In this document: one piece after another, positions 1 to 8,147 of the stretch | Layout: every line of letters starts with the position of its first letter | Numbering within the stretch: position 1 is the stretch's first letter | Source: Vibrio plantisponsor | GTDB taxonomy: Bacteria > Pseudomonadota > Gammaproteobacteria > Enterobacterales > Vibrionaceae | Length of the DNA stretch: 64,000 nucleotides | Assembly: GCF_013041605.1 (NCBI RefSeq) | Contig: NZ_JABEQC010000001.1 | Location: 1-64,000 of the forward strand | Direction of reading: 5' to 3' | Translations under genes and position numbers: made by a program | The notes under the pieces: model-generated | What the model was told of the DNA's origin: nothing | Databases searched by the model: none | Seen by the model: only the letters and a program-made list of their open reading frames with translations

Positions 1-66
1 ACACCCAATGAATCTGAACTACTGTATTGGAAAAACTCTAAAACCGTGGCCAAATTTAGTTGACCA

Positions 67-339
67 CTACAGGTGCTGTTCTACTAGGTATCGATATAAT
101 GCTTCTTCTTCATCATATCTGCCCATTTTTTGATAGGTCAGCGCTTTCAAATAAGTAAGTTCAGCATGCATTTCTGGCGTTGTATTTCTTACTTTCTCAG
201 CTTGGTTTATGTACTTCAATGTATCTTCATAATCGCGGTCTTCAAAATTTGAATATGCTAAAGAAATAGAGCCCTGTTGTACTTGAGATGAACAAGCCAC
301 CAATAAGGTAGTTGCTAAAACCAATATTAACTTCTTCAC
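67..339 (-). CDS. Small TPR-like lipoprotein
   Basis: The N-terminus is a lipoprotein signal (MKKLILVLATTLLVACSS) with lipobox LVAC, so the mature protein should be lipidated and membrane-anchored. The rest is about 70 helical residues with a TPR-like pattern (paired aromatics, LxYLKALTYQKMGRYDEEEALY). I chose the GTG at 339 because an AAAGGAG ribosome site sits five bases upstream; a GTG two codons earlier overlaps that site. It lies outside the phage terminator and is probably a host gene or cargo at the element's edge. The function is not recognised. Confidence 0.6.
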   Translation of the reverse strand: MKKLILVLATTLLVACSSQVQQGSISLAYSNFEDRDYEDTLKYINQAEKVRNTTPEMHAELTYLKALTYQKMGRYDEEEALYRYLVEQHL

Positions 340-444
340 AATCACTCCTTTGATGTGTCCATATGCAACTTTGGTTTACTAATTTTATTATGATCTGGTT
401 TTTATGGAATTCCATGTCTTATATTGAAGTTGTGATGAAAGACA

Positions 445-476
445 AAAAGATGCCGCCCATTTCAGGCGGCATTTTT
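445..476. terminator. Terminator of the lysis cassette
   Basis: A 7-bp GC-rich stem (TGCCGCC/GGCGGCA, 451-471) is flanked by an A-run and a T-run, so it can terminate both strands. The stop codon of the gene at 462-707 lies inside the loop. It closes the leftward late transcription unit of the phage element. Confidence 0.8.
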
Positions 477-707
477 GAGTAGTGAATGAATCCTATCGAA
501 CTCTTTCACCATGCTTCTCTCGATACGGTCACCTAGCTCTTTGACATCATCTTTGGTGGCGTAGGTTTCAGCTACGTGGGTTTTGTATTCTCCTAGCTCT
601 TTGGATAGCCGAAACAGGTAGCCGATGAGCAAACTTAAGATCAGCGTGACAAAAGTACCAAAGGCCATAACCGCATTCACCCAACCAGGGTCTAACGTCA
701 TTCCCAT
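462..707 (-). CDS. Small membrane protein of lysis cassette (holin-like?)
   Basis: The protein has 81 residues. One strongly hydrophobic segment lies at about residues 12-33 (VMAFGTFVTLILSLLIGYLF) and is followed by a charged amphipathic coiled-coil-like region with ETYATKDDVKELGDRIE. This layout resembles XhlA-type holin-associated proteins or phage antiholins, but I do not recognise a specific family. It overlaps the next gene by 10 bases and is the last gene before the terminator, so a role in host lysis is inferred from context only. Confidence 0.55.
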   Translation of the reverse strand: MGMTLDPGWVNAVMAFGTFVTLILSLLIGYLFRLSKELGEYKTHVAETYATKDDVKELGDRIERSMVKEFDRIHSLLKNAA

Positions 708-928
708 TGCTCTACCTCTTTCAGTTTTTTACCTTTCAAAGACAGGATGATGTCGTTTACCGTTTCTTGGGTCACGTCATTGGTCGATAGGTTTTTGATT
801 TTCTCCAGTCCCCAAATCACCAAGCGAGAAGCGAAGCGCTCTAGAATCACTTTCCATGCAACTTGAAAGAAAAGACCTTTGAGCACTTCCCATAGGGTTT
901 TGCCGAGAATGTTTGTTAGAAAACTCAT
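698..928 (-). CDS. Small phage protein beside lysozyme, possible holin component
   Basis: The protein has 76 residues, with an amphipathic or hydrophobic N-terminal half (residues 8-45, rich in L, F, W and V) and a polar C-terminus. It is translated between the endolysin gene and the small transmembrane protein. The position suggests the lysis module; the hydrophobic stretch is interrupted by charges, so it may be membrane-associated rather than a classical holin. No family is recognised. A good ribosome site (AAGGAGTCATCC) precedes the ATG. Confidence 0.5.
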   Translation of the reverse strand: MSFLTNILGKTLWEVLKGLFFQVAWKVILERFASRLVIWGLEKIKNLSTNDVTQETVNDIILSLKGKKLKEVEQWE

Positions 929-938
929 GGATGACTCC

Positions 939-1355
939 TTAGTTTATTTCAGTGCCGAGACGCATCATTTCACTGAGCGTATTGGCGCGTTTACCGACTT
1001 GTCGTGCCCAGCGGCTATTGAGCATTTCATTAGCGGCAACATGCCAGTGTTCACGCTCAATCGCGGCAATCATTTTTTTGAACATGCCAAAGCGTGGTAA
1101 GCCGAGGTTAAAAACCATATCGACAATCACCGCTTGGCGAGCTTCATTAAGGGAGGCAAAGAACGGCAGTGATTGCGCATCTTTGATGGCAGTACCAAGG
1201 TCGTGTTGAAGCATGGTTTCTGCTTCTTCTAAAGTGATGCCGTTATCTTGCAGGTTTCGACCGTAGCCGATGGTGATTTTCTGACTGCTGCAGCGATAGG
1301 GCTTCAAGCGGAGCCCTTCATGTTTTTTAATCAGTTTGGTGGCGAGTGCTTTCAT
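939..1355 (-). CDS. Phage endolysin, T4-type lysozyme (GH24)
   Basis: A muramidase that cleaves peptidoglycan beta-1,4 links at lysis. The 138 residues span a complete GH24 domain. Catalytic Glu13 is in KKHEGLRLKPY, Thr28 is in KITIGYG, and the C-terminal helix carries SRWARQVGKRANTL. The position of T4 Asp20 is occupied by Cys22, a substitution known in many GH24 endolysins (E-D/C-T triad). There is no signal peptide or SAR segment, so it should need a holin, probably one of the two small genes downstream. It lies left of its own terminator from the fibre operon, so it may have a separate promoter in 1356-1440. Confidence 0.9.
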   Translation of the reverse strand: MKALATKLIKKHEGLRLKPYRCSSQKITIGYGRNLQDNGITLEEAETMLQHDLGTAIKDAQSLPFFASLNEARQAVIVDMVFNLGLPRFGMFKKMIAAIEREHWHVAANEMLNSRWARQVGKRANTLSEMMRLGTEIN

Positions 1356-1444
1356 GATTAAGCCTTAGTTTGTGTAACTAAAACCAGTGTATCGCTGTGC
1401 TAATCCGTCTGATATCTAAGCGGTTTCTAGATGGTAGATGTAGA

Positions 1445-1473
1445 AAACCCAGCGCGCAGCTGGGTTTGTTTTT
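1445..1473. terminator. Terminator after the tail-fibre operon
   Basis: A 9-bp perfect stem (AAACCCAGC/GCTGGGTTT) with a five-base loop immediately follows the stop of the fibre-assembly gene on the minus strand. T-runs on both sides make it bidirectional. It separates the baseplate/fibre operon from the lysozyme. Confidence 0.75.
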
Positions 1474-2401
1474 ACTTAGCGAACCCTGATAGTAAAGGCC
1501 GTTCACCAAATGGGAAGTAACTGGATTCAGGATAGACACTGAGGTTTTTTCGGTCTTGGAGCAGACGCAAATAATCTTCATTGGTTTGAATGGGCGAAGT
1601 TCTCAACTCAACTGGGTAGTTCTGGTCTTTTTCATACTGGTCAATACGGTCAAGCACTTTGGTCAGTTCGCTGTCTCGCCACTGTTTTTCCTCACTAACT
1701 TTAATCGGACGGTGACGTTCAATATCGTATTTCCACCCCTTATCAATCCACGAGTCAAAAGGCTCTGGCGCTGATAATGTATGAGTTTCTGGTAGCTCGC
1801 CTAACTCTTCAATCTGATAGTCGGTGTCATTGTCTCGGTCTTTGGCGTAAGCTATTTTCCCACGATAGTCCAAAAGCTGCTGCCACTGACCATCGACGAG
1901 TTTTACTGCGCGGTTATCTAAACGGAGCTCTGGCGGTTTGGTAAAAGTGTGCTTTTCTGGCAGTTCAAAGTTGTAGTCTGATACCAGAAACTCATTGCCA
2001 TATTCATCAAAGAATGACTGTCCAATCAATATATCGAAAACTTTCCATCCACCGTCTTTGTATAACACGGTGTGAGTCTCTTTATTATATTTTGGTGGTG
2101 CCTCAACGATGGCGTCTTCAGGATAACTACCGTCCGGCTCCCGAATAAAAAATTGCTGACCATCTTTGTCGAAGTATTTTTTCATCGTCATGTCTTCGAT
2201 TTCATCAGACCATGTTCCCAACTCTCGGTCATAGCGAGCAATCATTCCCTCAATCGATGGCGTATAGATGTTCTGAGTAAAATCATCACCTAAAGCAGTA
2301 CCTTTGGTTACATGCTCGGAGGTGTTTTCAATCCACCATCCCTCTTTACCAATACGAGAAACTTGAACCATTTGAGATTCATCAAAAAATATTGAGTTCA
2401 T
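1472..2401 (-). CDS. Tail-fibre assembly/accessory protein with internal repeats
   Basis: The 309-residue product follows the fibre gene with a one-base stop/start overlap, the usual place of a fibre chaperone. Three tandem modules of about 50 residues are visible (roughly 73-120, 121-170, 171-222). Each carries a G-x-F/Y strand, then a P-E-x-H-T-like turn (NKETHTV, LPEKHTF, LPETHTL), then a W-containing strand. The C-terminal part (WRDSELTKVLDRIDQYEKDQ... LRLLQDRKNLSVYPESSYFPFGERP) resembles the C-terminal domain of phage tail-assembly chaperones (WRD...LRDW-P). The N-terminus (residues 1-60) is unique. Chaperone or fibre-cap function is inferred from position and the C-terminal motif. Confidence 0.65.
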   Translation of the reverse strand: MNSIFFDESQMVQVSRIGKEGWWIENTSEHVTKGTALGDDFTQNIYTPSIEGMIARYDRELGTWSDEIEDMTMKKYFDKDGQQFFIREPDGSYPEDAIVEAPPKYNKETHTVLYKDGGWKVFDILIGQSFFDEYGNEFLVSDYNFELPEKHTFTKPPELRLDNRAVKLVDGQWQQLLDYRGKIAYAKDRDNDTDYQIEELGELPETHTLSAPEPFDSWIDKGWKYDIERHRPIKVSEEKQWRDSELTKVLDRIDQYEKDQNYPVELRTSPIQTNEDYLRLLQDRKNLSVYPESSYFPFGERPLLSGFAK

Positions 2402-3543
2402 TATGCAAGCCTTACTATCCAGTTAACTTTACGATGATTGATGGTGTTTCTTGATGCCCCAAACCACGCAATCGCAACCGAGTGTGCGTGCGCACCTATT
2501 CCTACATAGTGAACATGATTTCCTACAGATGAAGTATTTCGTCCGTAGTGATTACCACCACCGCTAGTTCCAGCCAATCCGGTAGACGCACCGCCGCCAC
2601 CGTCACCTTGCACCCAGTGATAGTGACCACCCTCAGCCGTTGATGTTTTTGAACCCAAATCCGTAGAGGTCACACTGGAATTAGGATGGCTATGATTTTT
2701 AACTTGTCCTTCTTCATATACGCCTATTCCTTCGCCATCATACTTTCCTATAGCACCACAACCGCGCATATCAGGGATTGCGCCGCTAGTAAAAACCTTA
2801 GCGAGTTCAGGATATGTCGCTTTATTAAATGCCTGCCCTTTCATTATGGCGAATCCACTAGGCGCAACATCTGTGAACCAAGGGATAGCAGCACCAACCG
2901 GAAAAATCTTAGCAGCCAATCCTAACCACAACTTATCAATCAAGCGTGACGGAGTAATTGCTCGCCAAAGCTGAGATAACCTAACGTGCTTATCTGCGGT
3001 AGATTCAGCGTCAATTTCAGAATTTGTTGCAGCGTTATCTTTTAGTTTCTTTGGTGTAACAATTGTTGCGTCGTCGGTTCCAGTATTAACTTGGTTTGTT
3101 GTAGTAATTTTCGCAATACCCGCCACGGTTTCAGTGGCGTATGGTGACCCAAGCAGTTCAACGGTAATGTTGCTGATAGTGGATGCGGAAAGGTTCAGCT
3201 CACAGGCTTCAGTGACTACCGTGTTTTTACGCTTATAGGTAATGATGTCACCGTCTCGGCTATCGACCGCAAACAGAGTTCCATCTTCCAGCCAGTAACC
3301 GAGTTCTTTGCCTTCAAACTCCTCAACACCATCCCAGACGGTTTCAAAATGCAGTTGACCATGAGCAACCAACGCACCTCGTGTGATGGCTTTCTTTTGC
3401 AGCTCGTTACGCAGCTCAGTTTGAGCAGGCTCAGGAACGTAGCCTTCAGAGCCAATACTGATGTGTGTAATTTTGTATTCGATACCCAAATCACCGGCGC
3501 GAATCGCGGCAGCAATTCCGGCATCGGTAATGATTAAGCTCAT
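2401..3543 (-). CDS. Phage tail-collar fibre protein
   Basis: The 380-residue fibre recognises host receptors. Residues 1-135 match the tail-collar fibre N-terminal domain that docks on the baseplate. A short fibre repeat follows (ETVAGIAKITTTNQVNTG, about 138-165), then the Phage Tail Collar domain (PVGAAIPWFTD... IPDMRG, about 215-268). The C-terminal tip is glycine-rich with four HxH motifs (HSH, HYH, HVH, HAH), which in T4 gp37-like tips bind iron along a trimeric shaft. It overlaps the gp48-like gene by four bases. It is full length for a short collar fibre. Confidence 0.88.
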   Translation of the reverse strand: MSLIITDAGIAAAIRAGDLGIEYKITHISIGSEGYVPEPAQTELRNELQKKAITRGALVAHGQLHFETVWDGVEEFEGKELGYWLEDGTLFAVDSRDGDIITYKRKNTVVTEACELNLSASTISNITVELLGSPYATETVAGIAKITTTNQVNTGTDDATIVTPKKLKDNAATNSEIDAESTADKHVRLSQLWRAITPSRLIDKLWLGLAAKIFPVGAAIPWFTDVAPSGFAIMKGQAFNKATYPELAKVFTSGAIPDMRGCGAIGKYDGEGIGVYEEGQVKNHSHPNSSVTSTDLGSKTSTAEGGHYHWVQGDGGGGASTGLAGTSGGGNHYGRNTSSVGNHVHYVGIGAHAHSVAIAWFGASRNTINHRKVNWIVRLA

Positions 3544-4019
3544 TGAGTCACCTCATAAGTGTGTAAGTTGCGAATGTGTCGGCAGTTCGCCAACTGGTGA
3601 TGCACATGCAGGCGAGATTGATACGTCCATGTAATTTCTGTGTGTGGCAGTCGTTTCTTTTCAAACTCTGTCCAAGCTTTCTTGCTTGAGCCTCGATACT
3701 CATCACCCAGCAAGACATAAATCAGATTCGGCGTGGCTTTAGAGTCAGAAACGACGCCCGAATGATTCCCGGCTACCTCATAAAGCAGTGCCTGAAATTC
3801 GCTAATTTTCCAGCCAAACAAGGCTTGTTTGAAATCGGTGAGCAATGACAACTGCACATCGTCATGAGTGGTTTTGAAGTCGATGGCCAGCGCTTCGATA
3901 ACATTGGTCAGCTCAACGTTCTCCGCTTCCTGCCAGTATTCGCCTTTGGGTAACAATGCTCGCAGTGAATCGGCAAAGTCTGCTTCGCTGTAGTCAATAA
4001 TTATGCTGGAGGTGTCCAT
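3540..4019 (-). CDS. Mu gp48-like baseplate protein (YmfQ/DUF2313)
   Basis: The 159-residue protein matches the YmfQ/gp48 family: an N-terminal LRALLPKGEYW motif, an acidic helix with the pattern DFKTTHDDVQLSLLTDF, and a central W-x-I-x-E-F-Q segment. In Mu-type tails this protein sits between baseplate wedge gp47 and the fibre. The gene overlaps gp47 by 19 bases and the fibre by four, so translation is coupled. Confidence 0.85.
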   Translation of the reverse strand: MDTSSIIIDYSEADFADSLRALLPKGEYWQEAENVELTNVIEALAIDFKTTHDDVQLSLLTDFKQALFGWKISEFQALLYEVAGNHSGVVSDSKATPNLIYVLLGDEYRGSSKKAWTEFEKKRLPHTEITWTYQSRLHVHHQLANCRHIRNLHTYEVTQ

Positions 4020-5047
4020 GTGACGGCTCCTAATACGTGAATTTGGTTACTGGCAATGGTCACGGTGTCGGTTGGCGACTTCACAATGAAGTTAGTGGTG
4101 ACAGATGATACGGTTAACACGATTTCTGTGGGCGTTATGGATTCAGGCGCACCTGTGGCGTCATCAATCTTGCCCATCTTGTTCTGAACCAGAGTTTGCA
4201 GAGCGGCCACCACATCGGCGCGGATGTTTAAGTCTTCAATGCCCTGAATCTCGATATCGAGCAGCGCATGTTCAGGTACGAGTGCCATCGGGTGACAACC
4301 GGCTAATCGATTATCTTCGAAGGTTTGTTGAACCAGATTGATAACTTCAGCGCTCACCGTTGGATCATTGGAACGACTTCCGACATACACTTCCACCATG
4401 CCGCGCTCGGGTGTGTTATCTAACGCCCAGGCATAATCGACATCGGAATGAGCAGAGGTTGCCCACACTTCGTAATCATCCGCTTTACCAATCAGGTCAT
4501 TTTTCTCATAGGCGACAATCACGCGAGCTCGCCAGTGTTCAAGCGCTTCAATGTCAGAGCCGCCTGAAATACCCAAACTTTCAATCTGGTTAGGGTCGAT
4601 ACCATCCAGCCCTTCAGAAAGTGTCAGCACACCGCCTGCAGGTAAATTGCTGGCAGTACCGGAAACCAAGGCAATGACATTCACCGGTGCGTTACTGTAT
4701 TGCTCATCGGTCGTCTCATACTCATTACCTGAAGCATCGGTGAGTAATCGCCCTTTGGGGATGACCACAGTGCCGCCTAACTCAGCAAACTGGACGCTGC
4801 CCGTTGCGAAAGTCGGTAACAAACGCGGGGTGTCATGACGGTTGGCATGCAAATACAGCCAAGCCTCAGAGCAGGTTTCAGGGTGAAGCTGACGAAACAA
4901 CTGGTCTTGATAGCCGTATTGGCCGTAACTGACACCCGCAATCGCGCAGGCCAATGCATCAATGGCAGGGTTGTTTTGCCCTGTTTTCGCAATCAGTGTG
5001 GCTTTTGCTCGGTTAATGAGCGTTTGTAAGCTGACTTGCGTACTCAT
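4001..5047 (-). CDS. Mu gp47/P2 gpJ-like baseplate wedge protein
   Basis: A 348-residue baseplate J-family protein, a structural wedge of contractile tails. The characteristic layout is present: the N-terminal LQTLINRAKATLIAKTG... ACAIAGVSYGQYGYQDQL region, the central LPAGGVLTLSEGLDGIDPN segment, the GGSDIEALEHWRARVIVAYEK motif typical of gpJ proteins, and a C-terminal alpha/beta part. It overlaps gp46 by four bases. Confidence 0.92.
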   Translation of the reverse strand: MSTQVSLQTLINRAKATLIAKTGQNNPAIDALACAIAGVSYGQYGYQDQLFRQLHPETCSEAWLYLHANRHDTPRLLPTFATGSVQFAELGGTVVIPKGRLLTDASGNEYETTDEQYSNAPVNVIALVSGTASNLPAGGVLTLSEGLDGIDPNQIESLGISGGSDIEALEHWRARVIVAYEKNDLIGKADDYEVWATSAHSDVDYAWALDNTPERGMVEVYVGSRSNDPTVSAEVINLVQQTFEDNRLAGCHPMALVPEHALLDIEIQGIEDLNIRADVVAALQTLVQNKMGKIDDATGAPESITPTEIVLTVSSVTTNFIVKSPTDTVTIASNQIHVLGAVTWTPPA

Positions 5048-5430
5048 AGCTCGACCTCAAACTGGGTGCCATCAATCAAAGTGACGATCGCCACTCGGCT
5101 CATTACGGTGGGTTTACTTTCCCAAACTCTGACAACTATCGATTTCGCAAACCCCTCACTCACCAACCACGCCAACGCTTCTTCATAAAAGCGTTTTGCA
5201 AGGCTTAATGTTTGTGGCGTGAGTTTGTCTCGACGCAGTGTCCAGTCACGGGAGCCGACCATACTCAGGAACTCATCACTCCAACTGCCGCCTCGGTCAT
5301 TCTTTTCCATACGAGCGCGGTCGTTTTGCGTGGCTTCGCCGTGGTTATGGATACTCTGTAAGATGGCGTGTTTCATGCCATCTTTTGTCGCAATGGGGGA
5401 CGTAATGGCGCTCAGTGTGAAATGGTTCAT
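5044..5430 (-). CDS. Mu gp46-like baseplate protein (gp25-like role)
   Basis: The 128-residue protein matches the Mu gp46 family, the positional counterpart of P2 gpW/T4 gp25 in the baseplate. GGSWSDEFLSMVGSRDWTLRRDKLTP is the diagnostic region, followed by an SLAKRFYEEALAWLVSEG helix and a beta-rich C-terminus ending in TLIDGTQFEVEL. Four-base overlaps on both sides place it inside the coupled baseplate operon. Confidence 0.88.
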   Translation of the reverse strand: MNHFTLSAITSPIATKDGMKHAILQSIHNHGEATQNDRARMEKNDRGGSWSDEFLSMVGSRDWTLRRDKLTPQTLSLAKRFYEEALAWLVSEGFAKSIVVRVWESKPTVMSRVAIVTLIDGTQFEVEL

Positions 5431-6002
5431 TGCTTGTTAGGTCCCTTTGTAATTCTGATTGTGTTGTCATCGATGTAATCGTGGTCGTGCGTCTCGACCG
5501 TAACGCCTGCAAACTTGCCGGATGCACCGCCCACACTACCAGCCACATTCAAGTTACCTCCGATGTCCACATTGCCTGAGAACGTTGAGCTTGCCGCGGT
5601 AACATTGACTTTGGGCGCCGTCACGCTCACTTCACTTGGTGCGATCATTTCAATTTTTGATGCAGACTTAATTTTGATGCCGCTAGCGGTGAAATGAATC
5701 AGATTGCCTTTGTCATCCAGCACTGCCAGCTCACCCGGTTGCAGCTCCATCTGGTAACGCTCGTCTTCTACGTTCACGGTAATACCGCGCGCGGTGACAC
5801 CACCAATAAACAGGTTGTACGTTTTGGCGCCCACTAACGGGCGACTCATAAAGCCGTAGTTATGTACGCGACGGATGCGGTCATTGGTTCGGCCTGTCGC
5901 GGTTTTGATTTGTAGCCACTGTGTCTCTGCGCCTGTGACGGTACCCGTACCCACGATGTTTTTGATTCGTCCCATCAAACGGGAAAGCAGCGCTTTAGAC
6001 AT
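5427..6002 (-). CDS. Mu gp45/P2 gpV-like tail spike
   Basis: A 191-residue baseplate assembly protein V homologue, the trimeric membrane-piercing spike at the tail tip. An OB-like N-terminal part (RIKNIVGTGTVTGAETQWLQIKT) is followed by ELQPGELAVLDDKGNLIHF and a C-terminal run of short beta repeats (ISVTAPKVNVTAASSTFSGNV) that would form the triple beta-helix. The end carries HDHDYID, a likely metal-binding apex motif. It overlaps neighbours by 4 and 8 bases. Confidence 0.9.
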   Translation of the reverse strand: MSKALLSRLMGRIKNIVGTGTVTGAETQWLQIKTATGRTNDRIRRVHNYGFMSRPLVGAKTYNLFIGGVTARGITVNVEDERYQMELQPGELAVLDDKGNLIHFTASGIKIKSASKIEMIAPSEVSVTAPKVNVTAASSTFSGNVDIGGNLNVAGSVGGASGKFAGVTVETHDHDYIDDNTIRITKGPNKQ

Positions 6003-6933
6003 TGCTTTGATCCTTAAATGGGCGAGCCAGTTGAATTGAGGTAACTGCAGAGCTTTCGGACACCGATAACCCCAAAGCTTTAATCACTAACATTTCGTTG
6101 AAGTCTTGCTTTTTGTCGATCACCCGAATCACACGATTGATACCGTCAATGGCGAGCTCTGGGAAAATGTCGGCAATGCTTGATGATGCCATCAGGCTTT
6201 GGGCAATCGCTGAATTGCGCTCGTAGTTGGCACGAGATAAACACGCCTCCTCGGTTTGCAGTTGATCACTGATGATGACCATCGTCCGAGAGCGTTCAAT
6301 ATTGTTTGAAGTGACGGTGGCGCTAGCTTCATCCCATGCGCCTTGTACTTCAATGGTGTGAAACTGCTTGTCGAACTTACGCGAAATCCCAAGCTGCTCG
6401 ATGTTATTACCCACCTCTAAGCCAATACCCTGAATGACGGCATGAGCAGTGTTCTCGATAGTGAGGACTCCATTACGTTCAACCAACACTAAGCCTTGTT
6501 CACGTATCACCTGCGCCACGTTTTCCACTGGTGATTCAGCATTGATTTGAAACTCAGCGATTGGCTCTAGGGATTTAACCTGGCACTGCACATTGAGACC
6601 GAAGGGCGCGGCCACCCTACGCAGCAACTTATCAATCGGTTGGTCATAAATAGCATCCATTGTGATGCGCGAATCAATCATATTGGCACTCTTCGAGCGA
6701 CCTGAAATGCTCACGGTTTTGCTGCTTGAATCAGTGGATGAATCCACACCATCAATTTGCCCGATCAGGATGAGCTTATCGTTGAGGTAGAACTCAACTG
6801 GCAGAGGCTCAACAATGTTCATGGCTGGAATAGAGCAGCTAAAGGTGTGCGCCAGTTGCTCAAGCGAGTAGTTTAATGAGGCGGTATAAAACGGTACCGC
6901 AGTGCCGTTGATTCGCAGCGTTAGCTTGTTCAT
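5995..6933 (-). CDS. Mu gpP (gp44)-like baseplate hub protein
   Basis: The 312-residue protein belongs to the gpP/gp44/gpD hub family, which forms the ring between the tail tube and the spike. Visible features are the N-terminal LTLRINGTAVPFYTASLNYSLEQLAHTF strand pair, the GQIDGVDSSTDSSSKTVSISGRSKSANMIDS motif typical of this family, and an ITMDAIYDQPIDKLLRRVAAPFGLNV domain. It is a little shorter than Mu gpP. Its start overlaps gpN by four bases. Confidence 0.88.
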   Translation of the reverse strand: MNKLTLRINGTAVPFYTASLNYSLEQLAHTFSCSIPAMNIVEPLPVEFYLNDKLILIGQIDGVDSSTDSSSKTVSISGRSKSANMIDSRITMDAIYDQPIDKLLRRVAAPFGLNVQCQVKSLEPIAEFQINAESPVENVAQVIREQGLVLVERNGVLTIENTAHAVIQGIGLEVGNNIEQLGISRKFDKQFHTIEVQGAWDEASATVTSNNIERSRTMVIISDQLQTEEACLSRANYERNSAIAQSLMASSSIADIFPELAIDGINRVIRVIDKKQDFNEMLVIKALGLSVSESSAVTSIQLARPFKDQSNV

Positions 6934-8147
6934 TGTGCGTCCCTCACGGCAATGTCGCCACGCATGAACAATGGATGCTGCAACGCATTAATGGCTGTGA
7001 TTAGGTGCTCGTCAGTGTATTGCTCATGGGCAATGCTCAGTGCAGGCTTAAAACGAGGTTGCTCAATTACTCGGTGCGCAGCAGTACCCTTGATAACTTT
7101 ATCAAGTTGAGTTTGCACATTGCTTTTAAGTGCCAATAGAGCATCGTATAGCGCCAAGCTTTCAACCGTTGAAACCTGTGTAATCTCATCAATGCGTTCA
7201 TCTAAACTTTCAATCAGTGCCGTCAGATCACCTCGTATGATGTCCGGTTGCTTGTTGGCCGTGGTGACATCAAAGCTTTCTTCTTTCTCAAGTGATGTGA
7301 GGTCTTTGCTGGCCTTTATCGCACCCGTTACCATTTGGATGTTGTAGTGTGGCGTGACCGCATCATCGTTCACTTGCTTGAGTAATTGCTGTTGAGCATT
7401 CCGTGAGTTATCAATCGCTTCACTTTCAGATTCCTTTTCCGACTGCAGAGCATTCGTCACCATATCAACGGCTGCGTTGAATGCCGCCAGAAAGGAGTCA
7501 GGTTGATTACCTAAACGAGTAACCGCCGCATACGCGGTATTGATGGTGCGGTAAGTATCAACGAACTGGTTGTTGACTAAGCTACTCTGCGCCTGATCAA
7601 CATCGCTGTTCATTCGGTGTGTAATGTCGGTCAGGGTATCTAAAGCTTTGGTGAAATCACTTTGAGTCTGGTTAATCTCTGCCACGCTCATTTTGCTGAC
7701 ATCATTGGCGAACGAGGAAGCTGAAGTGCTTTCAACAACCGTAGCCAATTGCTTAGTGCGAACTATACTCGGCACGTTGATGTTTGGCTCTGTGCCGGCT
7801 CGAACGAAAGACAGACTGAGCGTAACAATACCGCGCTTGGTACTGATGCTCTGTGAGAAGGTATCAAACACCAAAGGTAGCTCACCGAGCCAAGGATGCT
7901 CAAGCTCTCCGGTCGGAGATTCTTCAAGATTAGCGATAAAAGCGTTGGAGTCAGCAAGCGAGCTGCTACCCACAAACACCACTTCCAATTTAATCGTACG
8001 AGCTTTGCTGCCCATCACTCGGATGTGCGGCAGTTCAGCATAAGGAATTTCACTGACGTGCAAGCGCTGACCACCATCAATGGCAGTGGCTAGAATGTTG
8101 AGCTGATGCCCATTCCATCGACCGTGCTCGTACTGTCGTTCCCACAT
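6930..8147 (-). CDS. Mu gpN (gp43)-like tail/DNA-circularisation protein
   Basis: A 405-residue protein with the DNA_circ_N domain at residues 1-120 (WERQYEHGRWNGHQLN... EYPY-like element, TGELEHPWLGELPLVFD, GIVTLSLSFVRAG). In Mu this is a baseplate/tube-proximal protein. The middle is helical and probably coiled coil. It is the first gene of the surviving late operon; in Mu-type tails a tape-measure gene precedes it. Upstream here is only 0.3 kb of non-coding DNA. The N-terminus is intact with a plausible ribosome site (AAGTGAG), so any deletion junction lies outside the gene. Confidence 0.88.
   Translation of the reverse strand: MWERQYEHGRWNGHQLNILATAIDGGQRLHVSEIPYAELPHIRVMGSKARTIKLEVVFVGSSSLADSNAFIANLEESPTGELEHPWLGELPLVFDTFSQSISTKRGIVTLSLSFVRAGTEPNINVPSIVRTKQLATVVESTSASSFANDVSKMSVAEINQTQSDFTKALDTLTDITHRMNSDVDQAQSSLVNNQFVDTYRTINTAYAAVTRLGNQPDSFLAAFNAAVDMVTNALQSEKESESEAIDNSRNAQQQLLKQVNDDAVTPHYNIQMVTGAIKASKDLTSLEKEESFDVTTANKQPDIIRGDLTALIESLDERIDEITQVSTVESLALYDALLALKSNVQTQLDKVIKGTAAHRVIEQPRFKPALSIAHEQYTDEHLITAINALQHPLFMRGDIAVRDAQ

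Noticed and set aside
346..450. Possible left att copy (AAAAAGATGCCGC against AAAAAAAGAGCCGC by guaC)
   Set aside because: The two are not identical and similarity comes mostly from A-runs next to terminators.
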